From: Pseudonocardiales bacterium | GTDB lineage: Bacteria > Actinomycetota > Actinomycetes > Mycobacteriales > Pseudonocardiaceae | Assembly (NCBI GenBank): GCA_023252195.1 | Contig: JAHEXI010000012.1 | Span: 27,241 to 91,240, forward strand | Direction: 5' to 3' | Length of the DNA: 64,000 nucleotides | In this document: piece by piece, positions 36,234 to 44,210 of the stretch | Layout: the number at the start of each line of letters is the position of its first letter | Position numbering within the stretch: position 1 is the first letter of the stretch | Notes under the pieces: generated by a model | What the model saw: only the letters and a program-made list of their open reading frames with translations | The model's database searches: none | Told to the model about the DNA's origin: nothing | Translations under genes and position numbers: made by a program

Positions 36234-36553
36234 TGGCTGCCGGCGTTGTGCACTCGGGTGGGGATGTGCCGCTGGGCCTCCACGCGGTAGCCCGGGCGGC
36301 CGGTGCGTCTAGGGTCCGGCTACCTCTGAGCAGCGTAGAGCCGGTGTATGGGCTGGTTCCCCACGTGCTGGTGGGCAAGATCAACCATTACCCCGACCAT
36401 GGCTGCCCGGCCCCGCAGCATCAGCGGCGCCGGAGCGCTCTCCCGCCCGAGCACATCAGTCTGCCCGTCCGTTTATCCGGCCAGCATCTGCATCCGCAGC
36501 TCCACCGCTCGTCGTGGGATGGCCCCTCCGGTCGAGCAGGGAGCAACGCATGA
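36221..36553 (+). CDS. Hypothetical AICE protein
   Basis: 110 residues from a GTG start; the stop overlaps the start of the following gene as ATGA, which argues for real translation. No family recognised, and the C-terminal half is low-complexity and His/Pro-rich (HEISLP-, QHLHPQLH-like segments). Possibly a shortened version of a longer gene. Confidence 0.35.
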   Translation: MNRPLAAGVVHSGGDVPLGLHAVARAAGASRVRLPLSSVEPVYGLVPHVLVGKINHYPDHGCPAPQHQRRRSALPPEHISLPVRLSGQHLHPQLHRSSWDGPSGRAGSNA

Positions 36554-37086
36554 GGCGGCTCCCGTCCGCAGTTCCTCATCACAGTGGGCAGGCGGGCCTG
36601 CCCAACATCGTGGAAGAGCTGCTCGTTGATGTGACCGCCGACGGGTTCACGCTGTATTGCTGCGGACCGAAATCGGCACCGAATGCGCTGGTCGCGGCCT
36701 ATGAGTGGGAGCAGTACGTCGATCTGCTCACCATCCGGGACTTCGATCGGGTCACCACGGCCAGGGTGCCGGCACACGGCAGAGTCGACGTCTTCGCCCC
36801 CGAGGTCGTGGTCTGGGCCTACGAAGGTCCGCCGCAGCAGGCGCTACGCGCCTTGCTCGACCTGGTGCACCCGGCGCATCCCGACGCCCCCACTGCGGAG
36901 TACCCGGCGCCAGCGGGCCTGCACGTTCCTCGCGCCCAACAACGTCCGATGACAATCCGACCCCCCTCGCCAGGCCGGGCCGTAGTGCGGGCGGACCGGC
37001 TCATCACCGCGATGAGTGGTGATCATGTCGTGAGCGTCGGTATGGCTGTCGGGATGCCAGATCCCGGCTGGTCGCCGGTTGAGTGA
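36550..37086 (+). CDS. Conserved hypothetical protein of actinomycete elements
   Basis: 178 residues: GLPNIVEELLVDVTADGFTL, YCCGPKSAPNALVAAYEWEQ, FDRVTTARVPAHGRVDVFAP, VVVWAYEGPPQQALRALLDL. Soluble alpha/beta protein without recognised domain. ATG 36550 overlaps the upstream stop by 4 bases. Genes of this kind are found beside AICE regulatory regions, but no function is known to me. Confidence 0.6.
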   Translation: MRRLPSAVPHHSGQAGLPNIVEELLVDVTADGFTLYCCGPKSAPNALVAAYEWEQYVDLLTIRDFDRVTTARVPAHGRVDVFAPEVVVWAYEGPPQQALRALLDLVHPAHPDAPTAEYPAPAGLHVPRAQQRPMTIRPPSPGRAVVRADRLITAMSGDHVVSVGMAVGMPDPGWSPVE

Positions 37087-37155
37087 GCGGCCCCCGACGC
37101 TCGGCTCCCGGCGGCCAGCCGGCCACCAAAACGGATCACCAGAAGGGGGTGCACC

Positions 37156-37416
37156 GTGCCCGCTGACGCTCCCCAGGCGGCCCGGGATCGGTGGTGCGAT
37201 GTCGACGGCACTCGGATTGCGCTGTTCTGTTGGGTGGAGCAGGTCGCCGAGTGCCCGGAGCACGGGGGGCTGTTTTCCCGGTTGCACCAGCAGGGCCAAG
37301 TCGTCGGTCGCGGTCCCGACGTGTTCTATGTGCGCTTTGCGAGTGAGCGTCAGTTGATCAGTTTGCCACCTGAACTCCTGCGTGTGCTCCCCGGCGAACC
37401 GGACGAACACTGGTGA
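37156..37416 (+). CDS. Small conserved hypothetical protein
   Basis: 86 residues from GTG 37156, with AGAAGGGGG 8-9 bases upstream. CDVDGTRIALFCWVEQVAEC, EHGGLFSRLHQQGQVVGRGP, DVFYVRFASERQLISLPPEL: a compact beta-rich protein of the type that follows the 36550 gene in related elements. No function assigned. Confidence 0.6.
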   Translation: MPADAPQAARDRWCDVDGTRIALFCWVEQVAECPEHGGLFSRLHQQGQVVGRGPDVFYVRFASERQLISLPPELLRVLPGEPDEHW

Positions 37417-37474
37417 TGACCATGTCAAGATCACCGGAATGCGGATGATCCGTGGCGCGAAGCCAGGGATTGAA

Positions 37475-37499
37475 CGCCTGAAGCCCCGCCGTTCAGGCG
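37475..37499 (-). terminator. Hairpin at the end of the XRE-DUF5919 gene
   Basis: CGCCTGAA and TTCAGGCG form an 8-bp perfect stem with a 9-base GC loop, overlapping the stop codon at 37493. No strong T-run follows, so termination would be partial or Rho-assisted. Confidence 0.35.
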
Positions 37500-38242
37500 G
37501 GTAAGGGCCTTGCGGCCATCCAGACGCGCTCGAAGCTGTCGGTGTAAACACCGAACAGCTCGCTATCACCGTGACGTTGCAGGTGGAGGACAGGGGCTTG
37601 TGCTGCTGCGGTGCCGTAGACGTGTGGGTTGACGAGCATTTCGTCGTCGGCGCGGTAGATGCTGTTGTAGAGCACAGTGGTGTGCAGTCGGATCTCTACC
37701 GTGGGTAGGTCGAGCAGCAGCTGGTAGAGGACGATGACGTTGCGGATCTTCGCCGCCATGGCCTCGGCGATGCCTTCTTCGGCTCCGCGCAAGGCAACCT
37801 GATCGCTGTCGGGATCGCCGAGCAGGATCCGGATGGTCACGCCGTCCTCGGCCTTGTGGCGCATGATCCGGACGAGATCGATGTCCTCGGCCAGGAACAG
37901 TCCTGCGTAGACGAGGATGCCGATCTCGCTCTCGCCGCTGGTGAACAGCTGTCGCCAGAGTTCCCGGGGTACCGCGCCGCGGTGGGTGTAGGTCGCGAGG
38001 ATTTCCCGGTTGATCGTCGGTGCTATGCCCCTGGTCAGCTGCGGCCACAGGTCGTACTCGTGTCGCTGAATGAGATCCGCCAGCCCCCAGCGGTGTCGGG
38101 GCTGAGGCAGGCGCCCGGCAAGCCAGCGCTGCACCGTCTTCGGGTCGACGCCGAGGGCCTCGGCGACGTCCACCTCCCGTAGCCGTGACTCGGCAAGAGC
38201 CCGCCGCAAGGGACTGATCTGCGGTATCACCTTCGCGGCCAC
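37493..38242 (-). CDS. XRE-family regulator with DUF5919 domain (copy 1)
   Basis: 249 residues. N-terminal helix-turn-helix SRLREVDVAEALGVDPKTVQ and RWLAGRLPQ; C-terminal DUF5919 domain (SESEIGILVYAGLFLAEDID, VTIRILLGDPDSDQVALRGA, HTTVLYNSIYRADDEMLVNP, HVYGTAAAQAPVLHLQR). The domain has a phospholipase-D-like fold but without an HKD pair, so ligand sensing rather than catalysis is likely. Divergent from the double-GntR gene; the 100-base gap contains GACGTCC motifs also found before the second copy at 40421. Confidence 0.75.
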   Translation of the reverse strand: MAAKVIPQISPLRRALAESRLREVDVAEALGVDPKTVQRWLAGRLPQPRHRWGLADLIQRHEYDLWPQLTRGIAPTINREILATYTHRGAVPRELWRQLFTSGESEIGILVYAGLFLAEDIDLVRIMRHKAEDGVTIRILLGDPDSDQVALRGAEEGIAEAMAAKIRNVIVLYQLLLDLPTVEIRLHTTVLYNSIYRADDEMLVNPHVYGTAAAQAPVLHLQRHGDSELFGVYTDSFERVWMAARPLPA

Positions 38243-38277
38243 TGACTCCTCCCCTGATGAGCGTTCCGCGACGCTAG

Positions 38278-38312
38278 CACAAGACGTACCCAGACGTCCC
38301 TAGAGTGGCTGG
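38278..38312. promoter_or_regulatory. Divergent control region with ACGTC motifs
   Basis: AAGACGTACCCAGACGTCC (38281-38299) lies between the divergent XRE-DUF5919 and GntR genes. GGGACGTC on the reverse strand recurs upstream of the paralogue at 40421 (about 41175 and 41208). Candidate shared operator. Confidence 0.4.
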
Positions 38313-38341
38313 CCCCCGGCGACGGGGGCCTGCGAGGCTGG

Positions 38342-38848
38342 ATGGGTGCCCCGACCAGTGCCGTACGAGCGCGACCGTCGATGAGTCCGACCTCGATGCA
38401 GTGGGGAAGCTACGCACGGATCGCCGAGGCCTTGCGGGTGCGGCTCGCGCTACTTGCGCCTGGTTCCCCGGTGCCGTCTGAGACGGCCCTGTCCGGTGAG
38501 TTCGGTGTCGCGCGGAACACGGTGCGCCGGGCACTGGGGCGGTTGGCCGAGGAAGGCCTGGTCGGCACAGTGCCAGGCCGGGGACGAGTGGTACTCGCGC
38601 CGGGTCTGCCAGTGGCGACGTTGCCCGCATATCGGCGGATCGCGGCGGATTTGCAATGGGCCATCGCCGCTGGCGAGCTTGCGCCGGGAGATCCCTTGCC
38701 GTCGGAGGCCAGGCTGACCCGTGAGTATGGGGTGTCTCGGGGCACGGCCCGGCAGGCGCTGTCGTTCCTGGCGGGTCTCGGTCTGGTCCGGGCCGTGCAC
38801 GGTAAGGGCCGGTTCGTCCACGCTGCCATCTCCCCTGACGGCGGTTAG
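38342..38848 (+). CDS. Double GntR winged-helix protein
   Basis: 168 residues made of two GntR-type winged helices and nothing else: SYARIAEALRVRLALLAPGS with SGEFGVARNTVRRALGRLAE, then AYRRIAADLQWAIAAGELAP with TREYGVSRGTARQALSFLAG. No effector domain. GntR-type proteins control AICE excision and transfer genes; a tandem wHTH could bind a longer operator or two half-sites. The start is uncertain: ATG 38342, 38381 or 38396. Confidence 0.75.
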   Translation: MGAPTSAVRARPSMSPTSMQWGSYARIAEALRVRLALLAPGSPVPSETALSGEFGVARNTVRRALGRLAEEGLVGTVPGRGRVVLAPGLPVATLPAYRRIAADLQWAIAAGELAPGDPLPSEARLTREYGVSRGTARQALSFLAGLGLVRAVHGKGRFVHAAISPDGG

Positions 38849-38858
38849 GGTCACTGGT

Positions 38859-39428
38859 ATGGCAGACCAGTCACCTGCCTGGGCTCGGGAGATCGGCCGG
38901 CGCGTGCTGGCCGACGCGTTGCCGGGCCGGTGGGTGCACACGCAGGGTGTCGCTGCGCAGGCCCGGGTTGTCGGGCCGGTGTTGGGCTGGGACACGGATC
39001 TGATCGAGATCGCGGCGTGGTTGCACGACATCGGGTACGCCCCCGCGCTGGCTGTGACGGGGTTCCACCCGCTCGACGGCGCCCGGTATCTACGTGACCG
39101 GGAGGGCGCCGTTCCGGCGGTGTGTGCGCTGGTGGCGCACCACTCCGGCGCTGTGGCCGAGGCCGCCGAACGCGGCCTGAGTGATCCTCTGCTGGTCGAG
39201 TTCTCGCTCAATGACCGCTTGGGCGAGGAGGTCATCGCCATCACCTACTGCGACTTCACCACCGGTCCGCGCGGTGAGCGGCTGTCTCCTGAGGAACGGA
39301 TCACCGAGATTCTTTCCCGATACGAGCCCGACAGCCCGGTACACCGAGCCGTGCAGACATCGGCACCCCATCTGCTCGACCAGTGCCGCGAGGTGACGGC
39401 CGCCCTGCGCGCCAGCGAACGAGCCTGA
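38859..39428 (+). CDS. HD-domain phosphohydrolase-like protein
   Basis: 189 residues from ATG 38859, ten bases after the GntR stop, so co-transcribed. The HD signature is WVHTQGVAAQARVVGPVLGW (first His), EIAAWLHDIGYAPAL (His-Asp) and VALVAHHSG-like (ALVAHHSGAVAEAA). Such proteins hydrolyse nucleotides or phosphate esters. Within the AICE its partner may be the NUDIX hydrolase at 39935; substrate unknown. Confidence 0.75.
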   Translation: MADQSPAWAREIGRRVLADALPGRWVHTQGVAAQARVVGPVLGWDTDLIEIAAWLHDIGYAPALAVTGFHPLDGARYLRDREGAVPAVCALVAHHSGAVAEAAERGLSDPLLVEFSLNDRLGEEVIAITYCDFTTGPRGERLSPEERITEILSRYEPDSPVHRAVQTSAPHLLDQCREVTAALRASERA

Positions 39429-39445
39429 GCCTCCCGGGTTTCTGT

Positions 39446-39931
39446 CTACCGGCTTGGGTTTTCGCTGCGGTTGTCACCACTGGTGAGAAAGCCCTGTTCG
39501 TCGCGGGTCCAGTGCTGTCCGCTGCTGTCCAGGAACTCGATCTCGACTGGCTCGGGGGAGAAGTAGGAGGCGGCCCATTCTTTGGGGGTCGGGCGTTGCA
39601 CGGTCTGTCCCGGCGGGACCAGGCCGATGAACTCGGCCTCGTTGGCCTGGCCGTCACCGGTGGGGATGGGCATCGGCAGGGAGACCTCGTAGATGGGCAT
39701 GTCGGAGGCGTTGTGGACGTGGAAGGCTAGTTCCCGACCGCCGTAGGAGATGGGCTGGGCCTCGATCCAGGCGCTGACCTTGACGGCCTGGGAGCGGCGG
39801 GCTTCCTGGTCGTGGCGTTCCTCGCGCTTGTGCTCTTTGCGCAGCAGGTACATGGCGACGGCGAATGCGCCGACGGTGCCGACCGAGGAGAACAGGTTGG
39901 CTCCGACGTCGAGCCACGGGGAAGGCTCCAC
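39446..39931 (-). CDS. Membrane-anchored hypothetical protein
   Basis: 161 residues. One N-terminal membrane helix (VGANLFSSVGTVGAFAVAMY) followed by a charged stalk (LRKEHKREERHDQEARRSQA) and a beta-rich soluble domain (AFHVHNASDMPIYEVSLPMP). It lies 3 bases after the NUDIX gene on the same strand, so the two are one transcript with the XRE-DUF5919 gene. Common next to such regulators in streptomycete and pseudonocardial genomes; function unknown. Confidence 0.65.
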   Translation of the reverse strand: MEPSPWLDVGANLFSSVGTVGAFAVAMYLLRKEHKREERHDQEARRSQAVKVSAWIEAQPISYGGRELAFHVHNASDMPIYEVSLPMPIPTGDGQANEAEFIGLVPPGQTVQRPTPKEWAASYFSPEPVEIEFLDSSGQHWTRDEQGFLTSGDNRSENPSR

Positions 39932-39934
39932 GGA

Positions 39935-40408
39935 TCAACCGAGATACGGCTCGGGGCGGGCGTCGAGGTAGTGCTGTGCCCGCATCCGCATCGAGCGGTC
40001 CATGGTCAGCTCGAGGATCTGCTCCCGGGGAACCCAAAGCACCTCGCGGGACTCGCTGCTCGGGGCCGGGGTGCCGCCGGTCGGGCGGGCGGTGAACAGG
40101 ACGGAGAACTCTTGGCGGGCCTCGCCGTCGCTGGTGTAGAAGATGATGTGCTTGGGGTCGGTGTAGATCCCGACGAGACCCGTGACCTCGCAGTCGATTC
40201 CTGTCTCTTCCTTGACTTCGCGAACGGCCGTGGTGACCAGGGACTCGCCGAGGTCCAGGGCGCCGCCGGGGAAGGCCCAGTTGTCATTGTCGGTGCGGTG
40301 GATGACCAGCAGCGCGCCGTCGTCGTTGACCACGACCACGTTCGCGGAGGGGACGACGCTGTTCGCGGCGGGGGCCTGCGGGTCGTCGTAGTAGTCGATG
40401 CGCGCCAC
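39935..40408 (-). CDS. NUDIX hydrolase
   Basis: 157 residues with a complete NUDIX box GGALDLGESLVTTAVREV plus KEETGI and a 25-residue C-terminal helix. It lacks the winged helix of the two NrtR-like proteins in the island, so it is an enzyme rather than a regulator. NUDIX genes of this size are a regular part of AICE regulatory regions (for example in pSAM2-like elements). Twelve bases after the XRE-DUF5919 gene and 3 bases before the membrane protein: an operon of three. Confidence 0.8.
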   Translation of the reverse strand: MARIDYYDDPQAPAANSVVPSANVVVVNDDGALLVIHRTDNDNWAFPGGALDLGESLVTTAVREVKEETGIDCEVTGLVGIYTDPKHIIFYTSDGEARQEFSVLFTARPTGGTPAPSSESREVLWVPREQILELTMDRSMRMRAQHYLDARPEPYLG

Positions 40409-40420
40409 GAGTGAGGCCTC

Positions 40421-41155
40421 TCAGTCCAGTGGCCGCGCTCCGGACCACACCTGTTCGAAGCTGTCCAGGTAGGTCCTGACCATACCGCCGCCGACCACCC
40501 GGCGAAGGTGTATGACGGGGGCCTGCGCCGCCGCCGCACCGTACACGTGGGGGTTGACCAGCAGTTCGCCGTCGGCTCGGTAGATAGAGTTGTACAGCAC
40601 GGTGGAGTGCACCCGGAACTGCACGCCCTCGGTCTGCCGCAGCGTGCGGTACAGCACGATCACGTTGCGGATCTTCGCGGCCATCGCTGAGTCGATGCCT
40701 TCGTCCTGCCCGCGGGTGTCGACATGCGGGCTGTCCGGGTCGCCGAGCAGGAACCGCACGCTGACCCCCTCGGCCGCCTTGCTCGCCAGCAACGCGTGCA
40801 GGCCGGTGTCCTCGGCGAGAAACAGGCCGCTGTAGACAAGGACCCCGATCTCCTTCTCAGCCGAGCCGAACAAGTGGCCCCAGACATCGCGGGGGACCGC
40901 CCAGCGGTGCGGGTAGACGGTGAGGATCTCGCTCTCCGAGGCGTCGGCCGCCTCGGACGGGGCCAGCGCGTCGGGCCACAGGTAGGTCTCATCAGCCTGC
41001 AGGCGGGTGGCGATGAGGTAGCGGTGGCGCCGGTAGGGGATGCGCCCGCTGATCCACCGCTCGACGGTCTTAGGGTCCACACCTACTGCGTCGGCCAGCT
41101 CGGCCGGGGTGAGGCCGCGCTGCAGCAACGCCGTGCGCAGCCGATCGTTCGCCAT
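40421..41155 (-). CDS. XRE-family regulator with DUF5919 domain (copy 2)
   Basis: 244 residues, homologous over its length to the protein at 37493: RGLTPAELADAVGVDPKTVE, RWISGRIPYRRHRYLIATRL, KEIGVLVYSGLFLAEDTGLH, VRFLLGDPDSPHVDTRGQDE, HSTVLYNSIYRADGELLVNP. ATG 41155 is chosen because the HTH begins there; the open frame extends to 41314 without homology. First gene of an operon with the NUDIX and membrane proteins. Two related but not identical copies in one element suggest separate ligands or a regulatory cascade. Confidence 0.75.
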   Translation of the reverse strand: MANDRLRTALLQRGLTPAELADAVGVDPKTVERWISGRIPYRRHRYLIATRLQADETYLWPDALAPSEAADASESEILTVYPHRWAVPRDVWGHLFGSAEKEIGVLVYSGLFLAEDTGLHALLASKAAEGVSVRFLLGDPDSPHVDTRGQDEGIDSAMAAKIRNVIVLYRTLRQTEGVQFRVHSTVLYNSIYRADGELLVNPHVYGAAAAQAPVIHLRRVVGGGMVRTYLDSFEQVWSGARPLD

Positions 41156-41169
41156 CCCCACCGTGCTCC

Positions 41170-41225
41170 GTGTCAGGACGTCCCAGGACGGCAGACACCG
41201 TAGAGGGGACGTCTTGCCTACGTCC
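41170..41225. promoter_or_regulatory. Control region with GGGACGTC motifs
   Basis: GTCAGGACGTCCCAGGACGG and GAGGGGACGTCTTGCCTACG lie upstream of the XRE-DUF5919 copy 2 gene. The core (G)GGACGTC is shared with the control region at 38278-38312. Confidence 0.4.
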
Positions 41226-41360
41226 AATCGCGTGGTGATCACGTCCCGGCCCCGTCCAGCACTCTGTTCCACGCCCCGGACGGACCGCTCCGGGGTCCGC
41301 CATAAGCGCCCCACCGGAAACCGGCTCGACCGCCGTCATGTGCGGTCGCAACATGATCTG

Positions 41361-41378
41361 AACATGTACAGCCATGTT
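41361..41378. promoter_or_regulatory. Candidate operator of the transfer operon
   Basis: AACATGTACAGCCATGTT: perfect 6-bp arms AACATG/CATGTT around TACAGC, preceded by another AACATG-like half site (41350). It lies about 45 bases before the first gene of the rightward transfer operon (41424) and about 205 bases from the divergent XRE-DUF5919 gene. Position and symmetry fit a repressor-binding site. Confidence 0.4.
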
Positions 41379-41423
41379 TAGATAATGGAGTCGGACCCGG
41401 GCGCTGACCGAAAGGAGCAGACC

Positions 41424-41741
41424 ATGGCCCGCCACCGACCCGACGATGACCAATCCCAACCCGAGGATGCCGCCGCACGCGGCGAGGACCGCCTGGCAGA
41501 CGGCCTTGCCTGGCCGCTGGACAGCGAGGAGTCCCGATGCCCGTGCGGTGCCCGCACCGAAGCAGGTCGACTGTGCGCCAAATGCCGAGCCCGAGCCGTC
41601 TGGGCTCAGCGCTGCGCCCACCGCAACCGGCCGGATTCCGAGGGCAACCCACGCCGCCGACGGCGCTCCGGTGCGTCCCGCCGACCCGAGTCCGACCGTC
41701 CTCGCCAGCGGAGGCCCCGTGGTCGCCGTCCCGAACGCTGA
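41424..41741 (+). CDS. Small zinc-ribbon-like AICE protein
   Basis: 105 residues from ATG 41424 with AAAGGAGC upstream. Contains CPCGARTEAGRLCAKCRARA, a C-x-C...C-x2-C cluster, then an Arg-rich tail. First gene of the transfer operon. Similar short Cys4 proteins precede the membrane and FtsK genes in other actinomycete elements; function unknown. Confidence 0.6.
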   Translation: MARHRPDDDQSQPEDAAARGEDRLADGLAWPLDSEESRCPCGARTEAGRLCAKCRARAVWAQRCAHRNRPDSEGNPRRRRRSGASRRPESDRPRQRRPRGRRPER

Positions 41742-41788
41742 CCCCAGCTCGAAAGACCCGTCCCGAAAACGAAAGGAGATCACTTCCG

Positions 41789-41983
41789 TTGGTGCTGAGC
41801 CTGTCAGCCGTAGTGCTGCTCGCCGCCCTGGCCTTCCTGCTGCTGCGGTTCGCCGGGCTGCGCGCCTGGCACGCCGCCGTTTGCATTCTGCTCGGCTTCT
41901 TCCTCGCCTCTTCCGCACTGGGCCCCTACATCCGCGACGCGACCCGGGCCGCCGCCCGGCTACTCGCCGGACTCGACCTCTGA
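41789..41983 (+). CDS. Small membrane protein of the transfer operon
   Basis: About 64 residues with two membrane helices (LSLSAVVLLAALAFLLLRFA and HAAVCILLGFFLASSALGPY). AAAGGAG lies 9-12 bases before TTG 41789 or GTG 41792. Position in the operon and size resemble Spd-type (plasmid spread) membrane proteins, which assist intramycelial transfer; that role is inferred. Confidence 0.6.
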   Translation: MVLSLSAVVLLAALAFLLLRFAGLRAWHAAVCILLGFFLASSALGPYIRDATRAAARLLAGLDL

Positions 41984-42042
41984 CCCTGATGAGCGGAAGG
42001 TACGCCAATTGCACCCGACCGAGAGGAGACCGCGACCCTTCG

Positions 42043-42282
42043 ATGACCACCGACTTGACCACGCTGCGCGCCGAGATCACTCGACTGCGCCAGGCCATGA
42101 CCATCCTGCGCGGCCGATACGCCAACCTGCTGGCCGCCGTCCGCGCGGCCGTCGCCGCCCACGAGGACGGCGAGGCCGACCCGATGGCGTACCTGAACGA
42201 CGAGTTGCCCGACCACCCCTCGCGCCTCGCCGTCAACAGCGACAGCCACGAGGACACGGGCACAGCCGGGAGTGGCAAGTGA
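42043..42282 (+). CDS. Small coiled-coil protein of the transfer operon
   Basis: 79 residues: TTDLTTLRAEITRLRQAMTI predicts a short coiled coil, followed by LAAVRAAVAAHEDGEADPMA and an acidic tail. Its stop overlaps the FtsK gene start (GTGA), so they are coupled. A frequent neighbour of AICE FtsK genes; role unknown. Confidence 0.6.
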   Translation: MTTDLTTLRAEITRLRQAMTILRGRYANLLAAVRAAVAAHEDGEADPMAYLNDELPDHPSRLAVNSDSHEDTGTAGSGK

Positions 42283-44108
42283 GCCGCCGGACCCGGCGGA
42301 TGCGCCGCCGCCTGCACCGCCGCGACGTCCGGGGCGAGCCGCTCACCCTGCTCGTGGACGACCGCTACCCCGGCGAGACCCTCGAGGCCCTGGTCCGCGC
42401 GATCTACCGCTACCGCTCCGAACTCGCCCCGCTCGTGCTCGGGGCAGCTACCGGGCTGACCGCCGCGTTCCTGCACCCGCGGTTCCCCGGGTGGGCACCC
42501 GTACTCGCCCTACTCGCCATCGCGGGGTCGGCCGTGCTGTGGTGGGCAGAGCGGCTGACCCCGGGCCTGCGCTGGATCGAGCGTGCCTACGCCGCCACCA
42601 TCACCGGCGCGGCCGGGCTATGGCTGGCCGCCGCGACCGCGGTCGGTCCCGGCACCGCGCCGTTGCCCGCACTGCTCGTCCTGGGCACCCTGACTGCTGC
42701 CATGCCCTGGTGGCGGCACCGACGACGCCGCGCCCGGGTCCGAGTCGAGCGCACCCTCGAAGCCTGGCCGGACATCGCCGAAGCCGTCGGCCTCACCGGC
42801 TCCCGAGTCATGTCGGCCGTGGTCGACCTGTGGGGCTGGCGCGCTCGCGTCGGCCTGCGCCGCGGGCAGACAGCCGCCGACGTCATCGCCAAGGTCTCCG
42901 CGCTGGAGTCCGGGCTCGGCACCAGGCCCGGCGCCATCCGGGTCGAGCCCGACCCCGCCCGCGCCGACCACTGCCTGATCCGGGTCCTGAACACTGACCC
43001 GCACGCCCGCGCCATAGCCTGGCCCGCAAGCACCTCCGGCGACGAGCCACGCACGATCACCGCGCCGATCCCGCTCGGGCTGTTCGAGGACGCCTCCCCG
43101 GTCGCCGTCACCCTGGCGCACCGGCACGCGCTCGTCGGTGGCGTCGCCGGTGCCGGCAAGAGCGGCATCCTCAACGCCATCCTCGCCTCGCTGACCGGCT
43201 GCCCGGACGTCGTGCTCTGGGGTGTCGACCTCAAGGGTGGGATGGAACTCGGGCCGTGGGCGTCGTGCCTCGATCGGCTGGCCACCACGCCAGCCCAGGC
43301 AGCCGACCTGCTCGCCGACGCCGTGGCTATCTTGGAGGCCCGCGCCGCCCGGTTGGCCGACGCCGGGCAGCGACTGTGGCAGCCCAGCCCAACCGAGCCC
43401 GCGCTCGTCGTCGTCATCGACGAATACGCCGAACTCAGCGACGACGCCCCCGCTGCCGTGGGCCACGCCGACTCCACGGCCCGGCGTGGCCGGGCCGTGG
43501 CCGTCACCCTGCTGGTGGCCACCCAGCGACCCACTCAGAAGGCCATGGGTTCTGGCGCGGTCCGCTCGCAGATGGACGTCCGGGTGTGCCTGCGGGTCCG
43601 GGAACGCCGCGACGTCGACCTCGTGCTCGGCCAGGGCATGCTCGCCGCTGGGTGGCACGCCCACACCCTCGACGCCCCCGGCAAGTTCCTCCTCTCCACC
43701 CCCGAGCACACCACGCCGCGTCGAGCCCGCGCCTACCTGCTCACCGACACCGACGTCACCACCCTGGCCACCCGCCACGCCCTCACCCGGCCCGCCCTTG
43801 ATGACCCCTCCCGCGCGGCCACGGACAGCACACCCGGCCTTGATAACCAGCAGCCAGCCATCCCACGGCCCAGGCGCAGCAGCGAGACCCTCGCCGGGGC
43901 CGGTCCTGCCGACGGTGAGGACCCGGACACAGCGCTGCTGGTCGCGTTGCGGCAGGCCCCACCGGAGGGCTGTTCGGTCCGCAACCTCATGACGGCAACC
44001 GGCATGCGCCGCACCTGGGTCTACGACCGACTGCAAGACCACGCCACCGACGGGCGCGCCGTCCAGGTCTCCCGAGGCCGCTGGCGCGCCAGCCATCCTG
44101 AGCCATGA
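42279..44108 (+). CDS. FtsK/TraB-type DNA translocase
   Basis: 609 residues from GTG 42279 (4-base overlap). N-terminal membrane helices (LAPLVLGAATGLTAAFLHPR, VLALLAIAGSAVLWWAERLT, ATITGAAGLWLAAATAVGPG, LPALLVLGTLTAAMPWW) are followed by the ATPase: Walker A GVAGAGKSG at about 287-295, VVLWGVDLKGGMELGPWASC, Walker B LVVVIDEYAEL at about 375, and LLVATQRPTQKAM. A C-terminal winged-helix (CSVRNLMTATGMRRTWVYDR) matches the gamma-type DNA-binding part. In actinomycete elements such proteins move double-stranded DNA between cells from a short cis site; the repeat at 44111-44192 is a candidate. Confidence 0.85.
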   Translation: MSRRTRRMRRRLHRRDVRGEPLTLLVDDRYPGETLEALVRAIYRYRSELAPLVLGAATGLTAAFLHPRFPGWAPVLALLAIAGSAVLWWAERLTPGLRWIERAYAATITGAAGLWLAAATAVGPGTAPLPALLVLGTLTAAMPWWRHRRRRARVRVERTLEAWPDIAEAVGLTGSRVMSAVVDLWGWRARVGLRRGQTAADVIAKVSALESGLGTRPGAIRVEPDPARADHCLIRVLNTDPHARAIAWPASTSGDEPRTITAPIPLGLFEDASPVAVTLAHRHALVGGVAGAGKSGILNAILASLTGCPDVVLWGVDLKGGMELGPWASCLDRLATTPAQAADLLADAVAILEARAARLADAGQRLWQPSPTEPALVVVIDEYAELSDDAPAAVGHADSTARRGRAVAVTLLVATQRPTQKAMGSGAVRSQMDVRVCLRVRERRDVDLVLGQGMLAAGWHAHTLDAPGKFLLSTPEHTTPRRARAYLLTDTDVTTLATRHALTRPALDDPSRAATDSTPGLDNQQPAIPRPRRSSETLAGAGPADGEDPDTALLVALRQAPPEGCSVRNLMTATGMRRTWVYDRLQDHATDGRAVQVSRGRWRASHPEP

Positions 44109-44110
44109 CC

Positions 44111-44192
44111 GTTCGTCCGCGCGGACGTCCGCGCCTCGCGCGCACCTGCACGCATAGGCGCACCCGCCTCACGGACGTCCGCGCGGACGAAC
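44111..44192. repeat. 21-bp inverted repeat downstream of ftsK, candidate transfer locus
   Basis: GTTCGTCCGCGCGGACGTCC-G (44111-44131) is the exact reverse complement of 44172-44192. Each arm contains the 12-bp palindrome GTCCGCGCGGAC. Forty bases separate the arms. It is right after the translocase stop. It could be a cis-acting transfer site recognised by the translocase, a terminator-like structure, or an att-related site. Confidence 0.5.
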
Positions 44193-44210
44193 ACCCGACG
44201 AGGAAAGGAG

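Noticed and set aside
42618..44096. Reverse-strand protein of 492 codons opposite the FtsK gene
   Set aside because: Antisense shadow of a gene with clear Walker motifs.
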